Shown here: in pieces, positions 37,428 to 49,304 of the stretch
Position numbering within the stretch: position 1 is the stretch's first letter
How the letters are laid out: every line of letters begins with the position of its first letter
Source: Ulota crispa
Taxonomy: Eukaryota > Streptophyta > Bryopsida > Orthotrichales > Orthotrichaceae
Length of the DNA stretch: 64,000 nucleotides
Direction of reading: 5' to 3'
Assembly (NCBI GenBank): GCA_963920765.1
Contig: OY987244.1
Span: 622,501 to 686,500, forward strand
Position numbers and translations under genes: made by a program
The notes under the pieces: model-generated
What the model saw: the letters and a program-made list of their open reading frames with translations, nothing else
Told to the model about the DNA's origin: nothing
Database searches by the model: none

Positions 37428-40329
37428 CTAGCACCCCTTGCCAATTAGCCAAAGCCAGCCTGAAATTACACCCAGAGTGAGGCCGACGATGATGGCGAGC
37501 ACCACGAGGTTACCAACAGCATTTTGTTCCGGGCGCTGCAAAGAAAACCATTCAAATCTCAATGAAGCAAATTTGAAACACGCATTGTAGTAATTTCCAG
37601 AGAAACATCTCTTCGTTAATTATTATTGATCAATTCACGAGTACTCCTTGAGAAATGGAGTCGCTTGCAGAACTGTTGCACGAACCCAAGGGGGTCGTTG
37701 ATCAACCTCCAAGGAGCTCAAACTGATCCCTAAATCCCGAGGGGCTTGGGGTTTCATTTTGACACAGAAGTATGCTGCTGACTAAGAAATCCCGCACCAT
37801 CAACAATACCAATCAACGCTCCAGTTTTGCGGAAACGACTCCAATTTGATCAAAATTTGCCTTCTTTGCTAAAGAGTTGGATGTATGTATGAGTTGCATG
37901 TATGTAGGTATCACACGTACCGAGTAGCCACGTGGCGCGAGCATCATAACAAGGACTGTGAAGTATCCATTGGTCCATCCGAGCAGGATGCACAAGAGAA
38001 TCATCCATCCAGCGTCGGCAAACTTGGCCGCAAAGTAGAAGCAAGGCACGAAGAGAACCCGAGCCAGACACACAATAAACAGCCCTTTCCTTGACACCAG
38101 AGCAAACGCCTTCAACAACGGCATGTAGCGGCCCACAAAGTCGCCTGCGTTGAATATAGCCACAAGCAGCAATGCATACCTGCAGCCACGCCAACAACAA
38201 GTGGAATCTAAACATCCTCCTCACAAACCATTGGTTCAACAAACCAGTCCCAGCTTCTGCCGTGTTTAGTAAACTCTGAGAACACGTGAGAGAGAAGATA
38301 CAAAACAGTGACAGCACCCTTTGGGACCTGATCCCATCTCCCCATAAAACTTGCTCATACACCTGGAAATTGTATGAGAAATTCATACAGTATTCAAACT
38401 TTCGATCTCAAGAGATTGGCTCTTGTACCCAAGACTCTCTCTAAATCTCCCTAAAATCACAGTTCAACATGAATAGAAAGTGTATGAAATGACGCAAACG
38501 GTTTCCTCTACAATGTTATAAGCATGAGATAGAAAAGTAGAAAGAGAAAGGACTTGGTACCAAGCTCCTAGTTTATGCTTCCCCGTATCTTCGTACAAGA
38601 ATCCAGGAAAAATGCACAGCGATATTGTGTAAATGACCACCATGTCAAACAGGTAATCCCAAGTGCGACCTGCAAGTTGCCACACAGTGAGACGAGCGAG
38701 CAATTTGCCGATTTCGTCATCCTGCAAACAGCACCGAGACGACGTACTTGTCAAAACGGCAAACCCCAATTCATAGTTGAGAAAATGTTAGTGCAAGGGA
38801 TGACGCAACATGGGGCGATAGTTAGGAGATGGAGCCCTACGTGATGAGCGTGCAGCCCAACTGCCTTTAGATCGTCTTTGACAGTGAGAGCACCCTGCTG
38901 CTGTGCAGTGATGCGGAACTCCTTGACCGCTCGCAACTTCGGAAACACAATTCCATACAAGAGAAACCCAACCAATTCTGCCAAGACCGCAATTGCGAAA
39001 AACGTCACTGCCAGTTTACAGACAGTGGTCAGTTTTCGGCACGGGTGCAAAACTTGAATTGTTGAGAAAGCACACGCAAGCTGGTTAGCGAGACTGAGAC
39101 TCACATGCTCCTTTCCGAATTCCAGTACGTGAATCTCCGAAGGCCGCTTTTGTAATCATGCGCAAAACCGAGGTTGCCAGTCCGGACATGGCAAGTCCAG
39201 CAGCATATGCCTGCGATTATGAACTCAACATCAATGAATCCGAGATTTATCAAGTTTTCTTTCAGATGACCTGTCACACAATTGAGGGAGAACTACCTGA
39301 ATATAGGTCGGATCCATGAAGCAAAGGTCGCCCACGAGCGCACCTTGAGCGGTTCCATCAGCAATTGCAATGCCGGCAATGAGAACGGACACACCCACGA
39401 ATGGCGCCACCCCGCCATGGCCAGATGTTGCCACATCCACCTACACAGACAGACAGACGCACTTTCATTTAGACAATTAGCGCACTTTGAACGCGGATTT
39501 TTGCCTCTAATTTCAAGTCATCGTCGATGCGCCGTGTTTTAGGGTTCCACTTCAGCAAGTCTAGTTCGCGAGAGAGTACGATCACTCATGATGATTAAAA
39601 GCAGTAAGAAAACCGTGTACCCGCCATAGCCAAGCAGCACTCGCAGCCGTGTGCTGACGCGCGCTTCGTACCACGTGAAGATGAGGGTGGTCGTCAGCGC
39701 CAGAGGCTCATAGATGATCGTGAATACCCGAGACGGATGGTATTTCTGTACGCCACAAATGCCACCTTTCACCGACAGTGGACAAAGTTTCGATTTCGGC
39801 AGGTCGATCGAACGGAAGCGGAAATTGACGAGCAATAAAATAAAATCATCACTTACAGGGAACACGGCGTAGTAATAATCCTCAATCGTAAGAATGGAAT
39901 TCCAAGGAAGGAGGAACGTGAGTCCCAGCATCCAGCATAGTGTACGTGCCCCCAAGTGGTCCTGCCAAACCACGCGTCCTTGTCAAATCCATAGGCCTCC
40001 AAAGAACGTGCAGTGCTCCCACAAATTCCATTTTTGTGAGCGTTGTTTCTATCTGTTCAATCTGCAGACAGTACTGCGAAGAGCATTAATGTTTTCGAAA
40101 ATCGGGTAATGAGATCCAGGAGGTCGCAACTGGGCATGCGAGAGCGCCAAAGAATTGGTTGAAGGGGACGAAATTGATTGCGGCTTGCATGGTCGGTCGG
40201 TGGGTGTAACGAATTAACAATTGTACGTGCGACGACTAGAAATTCAAAAATCGACAATACAGCAACAGTGGCAGATAGGCAAGCAGTATGCAGGCAGGAG
40301 CAGACATGAGTTACCACGCCCTGCGCCAT
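37428..40329 (-). CDS. ENT: Equilibrative nucleoside transporter (plant ENT family)
   Basis: This is an SLC29-type membrane carrier for nucleosides/nucleobases, in the clade of Arabidopsis ENT2-7. Exons: 40329-40315, 39961-39857, 39745-39551, 39440-39297, 39210-39105, 39007-38841, 38721-38561, 38179-37921, 37535-37428; 419 residues, close to the family's ~418. Family blocks include LPWNSILTIEDYYYAVFP, YHPSRVFTIIYEPLAL, IADGTAQGALVGDL, FPKLRAVKEFR, IFPGFLYEDTGKHKLGAWY, FNAGDFVGRYMPL, GWTNGYFTVLVMMLAPRGYS and PEQNAVGNLVV. Hydrophobic segments match the usual 11-helix layout. The first exon encodes only MAQGV and was chosen because GTG|GTAACT joins the acceptor before DHLGART in phase. Exon 3 must end at a weak donor (GAA|GTGGAA) to stay in frame, which adds about 12 residues after LLLLIIM not seen in relatives; that border is doubtful. 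Confidence 0.9.
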
Positions 40330-41600
40330 AGTGGATTGCGAACATGGCTGGGGCAGGAGGAACTGAAGAGTGAGCCGGCCATATCGGGGCAAGGACGAAT
40401 TGCAAGGGGAAGTGATAACTTTAGAAAAGAAAGAAAGAATGAAAGGGACAGAAGCACAGAATCCTCCGCCTCCGCGGGGTGTGAGGGAGGCATCCAAGGT
40501 AGCGTAGCGCCTCACGACAGTGCCCAACTGACAGTCGAACTGCAGATGGAGTGCAGAGTGCAGAACTGCAGACGAAGACCGACACTCGCAGACAGTCAAA
40601 GCGCAGAGCTAAGCTTATTTAAGTTAAGTTAAGCTTAAGTAAGCTTAATTGCTGCTGCATGGTGGATGGTTGAGCAAAGTGCGAGTTATTAACTTCCTTG
40701 CTCCCCCCCGTACAATGGTGCCTCGATAAGATGAAGGTATCCGGACAACATATTCATTTCATGTAAGGAAAGCATCCATTATAACCAAACACATCTTTTG
40801 TAGCTTTCCAACCGTCAGGGACAGTCATCTCCTTCATCTTAGCTAAGCGTTTTTTCTTATAAAGGTTTGTCTTAAAGAGGCACTACTGTACTTAATTCTG
40901 TACCACTCTGCATTGCAGTCTTTTCTATTCCAAGTATTTCACCGTTAGATATGGGACATTCTCCTTGGCATGTCAATTGTATTCATTATAGTTACAGAGA
41001 GGAAACTCCATGTGGATGAAACTAGAGATATTACCACTTTTGTAACCAGTATAATTACCTTTTGAATCTAAAGGAAGCTTTTGTAGAGGCGTTGAGGTGC
41101 TACGCTGTATAGACTACATTGAATATTACATTTAGGTTGCCTTGACAATTAGGTTGTCTTAGGACATCTCCACCAATCCGGCAAGATTGGCACACGAGGA
41201 GAGCGAGTGAGAGGGCATGAGGGGGGGAGAAATTCTATGCAGCAGGGCTGCAAAGTCCACTGGTTTTGCTCAAAAAATAACTAGCCACACTTTCAAGAAA
41301 ACTATGTCTCATGGTTTACGTGGGAACTACGACGTCTGGGGCAAGAGCCTTTGACAAGATCACAAGCATTGCGGTAGTCAATATATAGAACAAAGCACCG
41401 CAAACTCAGCTCGCTCAAACTTCTTTTGACGCCAGTAGCTAAATGTCCCTGGAGCTCTTTTGAGCAAGCCTGCTCAAACTTTTTTGCCCCCCATGCCACC
41501 GGTAGAGATCCAAGATGGGCCCAAGAGCCACTAGCCACGTTGTCCTCCATTGCAAAGTTTATGAATGGCACAATAGGCATGTACATATCATTATTTAAGG
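40330..41600. other. 5' flank of the ENT gene and spacer
   Basis: 40,330-40,640 is GC-richer and likely contains the ENT 5' UTR and promoter. Near 40,612-40,650 there is a run of short AAGCTTA/TTAAGT repeats. The minus-strand frames at 40,057-40,599 and 41,302-41,622 have no recognised domain. Nothing else is seen. Confidence 0.4.
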
Positions 41601-42460
41601 GTATTGTACGATGCCCTTGCATTTGTTTTCATTCACCTTGTTTTACCAATCAAAAACTTAAACACTGTATTCAATAAAACTAGCGTTTTAGTATCTTGTA
41701 TTAGCAGTTTTTAATTCTTATGCAATCCCAATCAAGCATATCAAATTTTGAGTTTAAAAAAACCGAAGCCCTATTTTTGGTGAATAGTTTTACATAATAT
41801 TCATGGTTTTACATGATAGTTGCTTTAGGAGAATTGGTGATGAATTTTTGAGATTTGGTTGCACGGATGTGTAGGAAACATCCATATGCACATCTTTCCT
41901 TCTAACAAGCACCTCCAAAAGTTTTGAAATTCCTTTTATGTAGGTTTTAATGTTGGGGTGATCAAAACCAAATTTTGTAAGATAGATATTGCTATTTGAC
42001 TCATACAACATGATTAGGTTTGAAATCTTTGAGCATAATGATATGGTTATAGCTAGTTAAAAAGTTAGAGGTATTTATTTTGTAAGACTTTATCATGATC
42101 ACTCCAACATTAAAACCTACAAAGAAGGAATTTCAAAACTTTTTGGAGATGCTTGTTAGAAGGAAAGATGCACATATGGATGTTTCCTACACATCTATGC
42201 AATCAAATCTCAAAAATTTATCACCAATTCTCCTAAAGCAACTATCATGTAAAACTATGAATATTATGTAAAACTATCCACCAAAAATAAGGTTTTGATT
42301 TTTTTTAAACTCAAAATTTAATATGCTTGATTGGGATTGCATAAGAATTAAAGACTACCGATACAAGATACTAAAATGCTAGTTTTATTGTATACAGTGT
42401 TTAGGTTTTTGATTGGTAAAACAAGGTAAATGAAATCAGTTGCAAGGGCGCCGTACTGTA
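41601..42460. repeat. Large inverted repeat, arms about 365 bp, loop about 130 bp
   Basis: The left arm 41,601-41,965 (starting GTATTGTACGATGCCCTTGC) is matched in inverted order by 42,095-42,460 (ending GCAAGGGCGCCGTACTGTA) with high similarity by eye throughout. This resembles a long-TIR foldback or Mutator-like MITE. No clear target-site duplication was found, and there is no transposase frame. A transcript would form a long double-stranded hairpin and could be a small-RNA source. Confidence 0.85.
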
Positions 42461-43247
42461 TGTTACAAGAACAGAAACCAAATACTTCTCCAATTTTTAT
42501 TTTGAGACATGTATATACATAATAAACATAAAACCGCAATATAATATACAATAATTTGGGAATTTATCAAAGGTTTCAAGAGTAGCAGTATTAGAGTTTT
42601 TTCATTCATTTTTATTAATTTTGCTCAAACTCTAAGGTAACCTCCAAAGAAGAATAAAACTTAAGGGAGAAAACTTAAGTATATAGAGATGTGGACAATA
42701 AGATCCATTCCTCACTCAAACCCTTCTCATGTAATTAATTCTTCATCAAGTCTAAAATCAATTACGTACTTTAAAAGTTTCTAAAGGGAACAACATGCAT
42801 TAAAATTTGAAGAGTAGATTATTCCAACTCCACACCCTTAATCCATGCCAAATGCTATTTTGCTTTATCAAATATGTTATATTTATCAACTTCTAATCTC
42901 CCACCAACAATGTTTTTAGCTTTTAACCACCTTTTAGAGCTTGAAATTGCCTCAATTCAAGCAAGCCTCTTGTAGATAGAAAGAGGGACACAATGTACTA
43001 AAATTTGACATGAATCAAATTAAGAGAAGTTCTAACAAAAAACATTTGCAGAAAGCATCAAATTTTGATTAAAATGCTTTTTGAAATCACTTCAAATCCA
43101 TCATCAATTTAAAACCAACACATTCTCAATTTATAATTAGAACTTTCAACATATATAATTTTAAATTTTAGATTTAGTGAAGTATTGATAGCGTGAGAGG
43201 CATGTGAGTTGGGAATGGATCTTTGTGTCCCCATCTCTAAAAAAAAC
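42461..43247. other. AT-rich spacer
   Basis: About 790 bp of AT-rich sequence without recognised genes or repeats. Confidence 0.4.
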
Positions 43248-43732
43248 TGATATATGCACAGTTGGAATTTGATATATGCACACCAGGAGGTTAATTTTAG
43301 ATATTTATCATTAACAAGTTGAATTTGGAAAATTTGAATTTAAATATGGATTTAGAGACCTTGACTTTAATCTAGAACCACAAAAGAGGTTACAATTAAA
43401 CAATGTCTAGTGGAAAAGCTTAGCTAGGAAACAAATTATTACTTTATTACTTTTATCCTCAATTGTAAAAAAAAATTAAGTTCTTTCACTAGACATTGTT
43501 CAACCCCTAAATGCATGAGGCACCAAATTTTGGTGTTGTACAAACCAAAATTTGATGCTTCAAGCACTTACTGGTTAATTATAACCTCCTTTGTTGTTCC
43601 CACCTAAAGTCAAAGTCTTTAAATCCAAATATGAATTCAAATTTTTCAAATTCAACTTGTCGAAGATAAATATCTAAATTTACCCCTCCCCCCGATGTGC
43701 ATATATCAAACTCCAAGAGTACATATATGAAT
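43248..43732. repeat. Second inverted repeat, arms about 170 bp, one arm interrupted
   Basis: 43,248-43,414 pairs in inverted order with 43,487-43,732 (for example AGATATTTATC with GATAAATATCT, and AACAATGTCTAGTG with CACTAGACATTGTT). The right arm is longer because a 71-bp TTAA-type element sits in it at 43,504-43,574. Removing that insert and one target-site copy makes the arms nearly equal in length. It is unrelated in sequence to the 41.6-kb inverted repeat. Confidence 0.78.
43504..43574. mobile_element. 71-bp TTAA-type micro element with visible empty site
   Basis: The element starts CCCCTAAATGCATGAGGCAC and ends with its imperfect inverse (TGATGCTTCAAGCACTTACTGG). Its left half resembles the left end of the 54,158 element. 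Flanks are TCAA (43,500-43,503) and TTAA (43,575-43,578). The opposite arm of the surrounding inverted repeat has the uninterrupted sequence with a single TTAA at 43,398-43,401. That pattern is the signature of insertion with TTAA duplication. Confidence 0.75.
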
Positions 43733-44450
43733 TCTCCAAAAAAAAAATTGTGATTGTGGAAATTACAACTAAGTTAAATTTTCAAGCTACCCAAACTTGA
43801 CCATGACAATGAAGTTGGTGATTGTTTATAAACAAAGTTTTTCATTATTTATGTCAACTGATGTTTTCGACATAATCAGATTTTCCATAGTTCATAATGC
43901 ACTTGACATTTCCCACAACTTGTGACCGACTTTTCTTCAACTTGCACTGCTATATTCATATGCCATGTCACATTTTCACGGACGTCGTACTTGAAGTACA
44001 GTAAACAGTGTCCATTACTCGAAACAAAACCTGACGTTCAAGCAGAAATAAATCAATCCATTTTAGCTTGGACTTCAATGACGATATACCATTAAAATAT
44101 TTTACCAAAAAAATTACATACAATTCATCCAATTTATTTCCTCTGAATATGAACTCTGTGACAACTCATCAGCCACTTCTAGGCACTGGCAACTGTAAGG
44201 AAACCATTATTTCCATGTCCATCTTCACCATTATCTTTCCATGTTCATCCTCTGAAAATAATATTATGCACCAATATCAAAACGGGTTATAAAATCATCA
44301 AGAGAGTAGGAATCTAGATTTCATCATATAGAAAACTAAAAAAGTCAAACAGTAGAAAACATAATAAATGAGCTGATCCTCAACCCACGGCTACCACAAC
44401 GTCAGCAAACGATAAATGGAACTTTGTTTTTACAATCGAGCTTCCTCACA
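43733..44450. other. Spacer and 3' flank of phosphomevalonate kinase
   Basis: AT-rich spacer. The final ~300 bp probably contain the 3' UTR of the minus-strand kinase gene. The frame at 44,068-44,292 is not recognised. Confidence 0.4.
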
Positions 44451-47400
44451 TTACAAAATTGACGAACGGGATTCAGGCACTTGTTCTCTAGGATCAACGT
44501 TTTCCAAGCTCACTCCGCTTGAATCCTCCCGCACGGACAGGCTCAACACGCCTCTACTGCTCCACTCCGACTCAACTTTATCCCTCACGCTACTCCCAAT
44601 AGTCACAGCAAAGACAGCATCAAAGCCGCCTGCGCCAGGAACTCCAGCCAGAACAATACCGTCCATCTCCATGGTTGCGTCCAATAAAGCTGTCTGAGAA
44701 GGAGGTTCAATCTGCAGGCGAAGTCCACACTAAATTTACTACTTTCTCTGATGAATATGACTTAATAAAAGACCTGTTGGGACCCTCACTACCGGATAAA
44801 TCGTGCGCAATATTTAAGAGATGGGGCAGTCTATAAATGTTCGTCCATGAGAACTCTAGCATTGAAGCAAAGCCTACGTATAACAGTGGACACCAACTAG
44901 TTTTGTGAACTCCGGGACACGAAAGAAAATACTTACAGGTACACCTGCTGCTTCGCCCACATGCCTCAACAGAGAACGCACCAAAAGAAACGCCTCTCTT
45001 GTCTCTAGCAATGCCGTCACGACTTGCAATTTTTCTGGCGTGTCACCATGTAGGATTCTCCACTGGACACATTTGCCACACAGCGTTGAGGGTACTTGGT
45101 GGTTACTGCTCAAATTACACGTCACTAGACATATTGAGTGCATAAGATGAACTACTCGATCGTCACATCCGGTGGTTGGCTGTGTACTGGGTACCGTACA
45201 AATTTGGCCAAAAATGCACTTTACAGCCAAAGAACAAAACAGGTTTTCTTCTAGGAACTGTAGTTGCTAATTTTTCAGAAACCACGGCCAAACATGAAGT
45301 GGCAACTGTTCGTACCTTGTCAGCAATGCTGGTGCTACAAGCTTCTAAGGTGCTCTTGTACGATTCTCCTGACTGAGCTGCATCTCTGAGATGGAGGAGT
45401 CCCTTCTCTACGCTTAGATTTGCTTCAGCAAGTGCGGCCCAGACAGGCTTGGCTTTCTCCAAATCCCGCTTGCGCCAGGCTTGTACTGCCCCGACCATTG
45501 AAGGAGTATGTGAGCCACCAAATCCTGGCTCTCCTACAACCTGCGGTAGTGACGGTCATTAAAGCTGCAACCCTTAAGATCTTTTCACATGCGGAAAAGT
45601 ACAAGGCTTACGGTCAAGGTCTTACTGTTCTTCATGTATTTGAGATTTTGAGAGAGAGGGAGAGGGAGAGGCCAGACGGCCAAATTATAGGAAGTGCAAC
45701 GAGCTTGAAGAATATATACCTACCAACATAAGTCCAGGAGGAAGCGCGTAAGCGAGTCTCTCACCATCCCAACTCTCAGCTAAAACTTGCTTCATAGCCT
45801 CCAAAGGCGACACCAGTCTGCCGCTGGCCTGAACATCCAAGGGAAGGGCTTGAGGACTCTTTTGAACAAGCTCGAGATGGAGAAGGACTAAGAGCCATCA
45901 TAGAGCCATCATAGACGGTGATCAAATGATGGTCCAAATGAGAGTACCTGCGCGGATGACAGAACAGAAGGAGAGAATCGGACATAACGTTGGCTGCCAT
46001 AAACAGCACAGCTCACATCAAATCCACTGCCTATTTTCCCCTGAGCTGCGCAATGTGCTGCTTGGGCCACGCTGTGTACAAGCTCCAGTTCTTCCTCCGT
46101 GTCTTCCTTAGTGGCACCATGCAATGGTAGATCCACCCGCCCCAAATATTGCAGGAGGCCGGCCACTACGGCAGTGGTCATTGCTGCTGACGAACCCAAG
46201 CCGGTCTTGGCCACTTCGGGTAAAGCGATCTCACCTTCTCCAGGCTGAGTGTTGCTTATGATAGTTGAGAAAGGCGGAAGAGATGCAAGGCTCGAGTGTG
46301 TAATTGGAACCCCTTGAGCTTCAAGCTACACAACGAAAATGATTTACATGATCACAAACATCTGAGTAAAGCTATGAACATTGATCAACACAACAGCAAT
46401 TGTCTCCAGCAGCCCTTGAACCCGCTTGCAACTCTCTTTTAGAAACAAGAGATCACAACACCTCGATTAGATACAGTAAGCTACGATACAGCACAACCTA
46501 CCTGCTTGCGGAAAGAATAGAAGTCATTGCTGCCCAGGATTGTAATTTCAAGTCCTGCGTCACACAACCAAGCATTTTGAGAAACAAACTGTGAAGAGCA
46601 AAACTTCCAAGTTTGACAACGAAAATGTACCACGAGCATAAATTCCGCAAACGTGTGAGAGATATGACACCAAAAGAAATCAAAGTTCTGTTGAGATGCA
46701 AGTATCGGCGTTGTACCTTGCAGCAACTGGTCCCGGAATAAGTCACGCTCATCACTGGAGGCTCCAGTAAGCCCAGCCTTGGCAGCTGCCACAGCAAGCT
46801 GCACTGCTTGTTCCACAAAGGAACTGCCACCTTCACTGCACATTCGCCAGAATGATGGGTTTCTTCACGTTTGTTTCATGGCCTAGGAACACAACATCCT
46901 GCACCATTCAGAGCAACGTGTGCGCAGACTGCTCTCGTACTCTCCTCTTTCTAGAACTAATTCCAGTTCTCTTACTGTTTTCTATCATTCTTTCCAAGAC
47001 CCTAGTTCATCGAGCCTCCTATTCAGGATGAGCCGCAGAACTAATATGCTTGAAACGAATGTGTCACTCCACTAAACCTGATCAAGTGCTGGTACTAGTA
47101 TTATTACTATATTGACGCAAATTGGAGAATTTGTACATTACTCAAAATTCTGATCCACCATCCTCGAAATAAGAGATCACCCTACCAAGAATTTGATCCC
47201 CTTGTTATGTGGATACTCGCATCACAGTGTTCAAGAGAGTAGGTTCCCGTACCTCGAAACCCTTCGAAGGCTGACATCACGATAAGAAAGCTTGTAATCA
47301 GTCTCCTTACCAAGCTGCGGTGAGATCACCCTGACGTCTGTCCATGACTACCGAAACCCCATTTCACCCCACGAAAACGAATTAGGGGAACACCTGATTG

Positions 47401-48199
47401 TTTATAAAACCACATTTCTAAGCATTTTGGTTGACAGAAAACATCAGCTACCGAAACACAGGCAGTTCTAGGAACAGGATCGTTTGCTGATGCGGTCGGC
47501 ATTATATTTTTTTATAAATAATAGAATAGGTCAACACGAACCCTAAACCCTGGTACATTCTTCATGCATTCAGACCAGTGAGAAACCTTCATGTTGATGA
47601 CGGTCAGGCCAGGGGCAGGGTCCATGACAACGAATGGTCAGTGGAAGACCTCTGAGGTTCGTAGTTCCATGAGTCTAATTTCAGGATTAGGGTTGAGGGT
47701 ATCATTCTTTCAATCTGAGATGACCCAGAAAAAAGGAATGATGACATGTTGCGTGCAGGCAACTAACTGGTAGGATTGGATCGGACCAATTTTTCTACAA
47801 AAAAGCTTAGACTTCACCTTCGGTTAAAAGAAAACAAAACATGAGAGAAGGACTCACCCAGGACCAACTATCGGGAGCCAAGCCTGGGTGAATGGGCTTC
47901 ACAATGGCATAAAACCGTGCCGACGTGGAAAGCACCAGCCCTGCATGCGGCTGCTCCAGAACCAAATACGCCCCTGTGATCAACACCTTCCCAGGTGCCG
48001 ACACCACTCTGCTCCCAACCCCATCCAATAACCACCCTCGGGTTATTCACCGCCTTCTGAAGCACCGCAACATCATCATCGTCCTCCGCAGCACGTTTCC
48101 AGCACCGGACAACGCGAGAAGTGCGAAAACACCCACCTACAAAAACTCTGGCATTATTGCGAGAAAGGCGGGGAGTGGCACTTACACAGCAGAATCCAT
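44451..48199 (-). CDS. PMK: Phosphomevalonate kinase (GHMP family)
   Basis: It converts mevalonate 5-phosphate to 5-diphosphate with ATP in the cytosolic/peroxisomal mevalonate pathway for sterols and other isoprenoids. Exons: 48199-48186, 48008-47858, 47347-47253, 46835-46717, 46554-46502, 46325-45948, 45870-45724, 45540-45316, 45062-44937, 44711-44451; 522 residues, near the plant enzyme's ~505. Key blocks are VVSAPGKVLITGAYLVLE (GHMP motif 1), ITILGSNDFYSFR, the ATP loop KTGLGSSAAMTTAVVAGLL, GKIGSGFDVSCAVYGSQRY, GEPGFGGSHTPSMVGAV, and the C-terminal AGVPGAGGFDAVFAV (motif 3). The first exon is only 14 nt (MDSA plus two bases). It was chosen because no ATG precedes VVSAPGK in the open frame, the donor GT|GTAAGT is strong and the phase closes exactly. 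Acceptors of exons 2 and 7 lack strong pyrimidine tracts. Confidence 0.93.
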
Positions 48200-48976
48200 G
48201 CTGAGCGACGCACCAGAGAGCGGCGTCATAATGTCCGAGAGTAGGTCCAGTGCACGGGAATCCCATAAAAAAAGAACAGAACAATCAGCTTAGCCTCCGT
48301 CTTCTGTCGACGCAAGGCCTCGTCCGTCCCTGCGGTCCAGACTCCAGAGCCAACAACCTCGCATTGGCGACGACGACGCCATCGAATACGACACATGCTC
48401 AAGGACACGGTTTGCCCCGGGAAGCATGCCGGCGGGTATCAGCCCACCCTTGTATCTGTACACAGACTGAGTACTGACTACTGAGGATATCGGTTCCGAA
48501 CCCGGATCTCAGTGCCTCTAATATCCTTGGAGTCGTCGGACTTTTGAGGGTTTGAGGAGTGTTTAAGGTAAACGTACCTATACCCGAGCGTTTAAGGGTT
48601 TGGGGTACCTCGAGGTTTTGGAAAATTCCAGAAAAAATATCCATAGGGTTAGTCTTTCAACAAGCTATCACCAAATGTAATTTTTGTGAGAAAACATTTT
48701 GTAAATTATTTTATATTAAAGATCAAAATTGTAACTCATAGGGTCTCTATTAGCAACTCTAAACTATCCTTGAAACTACTTGGATGAGTTCCTATACATG
48801 TGCTTGACTGTCCCAATCCCAACCCTCTCAAACTAGCTCCTAAGCTAACATGTGGCAAGGTTCACTTGTGCAAGTGGCATTCACTGCTCCACTACGGGTT
48901 CAAGAGTGAGTGGTGCACACCTCAAAACTACGGGTCGGCATTGGGTGATGCTCGGTGAACGACATGTTTACCTTAA
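48200..48976. other. 5' flank of phosphomevalonate kinase and spacer
   Basis: 48,200-48,420 is GC-rich and probably holds the kinase promoter/5' UTR. A low-complexity GTTT/GAGG-like patch (GGGTTTGAGGAGTGTTTAAGG and relatives) lies near 48,545-48,620. No gene was recognised. Confidence 0.4.
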
Positions 48977-49304
48977 CCCATTAAGGTCCAGTCGACCAGT
49001 TTGTGGTCAATTTTGACTTTTTTTATTGGTAGGAAGAGCATGTCATGGAATTTGAGGATACGACAAAGGGGATGGGTGTAGCTAAATAGAAATCCTATAA
49101 CTTAGAACAAAAATCAGGTTTAGCTGTGCTGCCATATGGTTAGGACATTGGAAAAATTCAAGAAGTAATGGTTGCCAAAATACATGAATGAATGTAGAGA
49201 GATTGTCATAATCAGTAAAGATTGAGTACTTGTATGCATTCCCAAGAATCTAGATTTTCCCTAAACCCATCATCACCCTAAAGAATTGCCTTGTGGTCCA
49301 TTAA

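Noticed and set aside
40057..40599. 180-codon minus-strand frame upstream of ENT
   Set aside because: It has no recognisable domain, and its middle (TMAQGVVTH) overlaps the ENT start in the 5' region. It is better explained as 5' UTR plus intron read-through.
45654..45675. GAGAGAGGG purine tract in a PMK intron
   Set aside because: Simple low-complexity sequence with no further signal.
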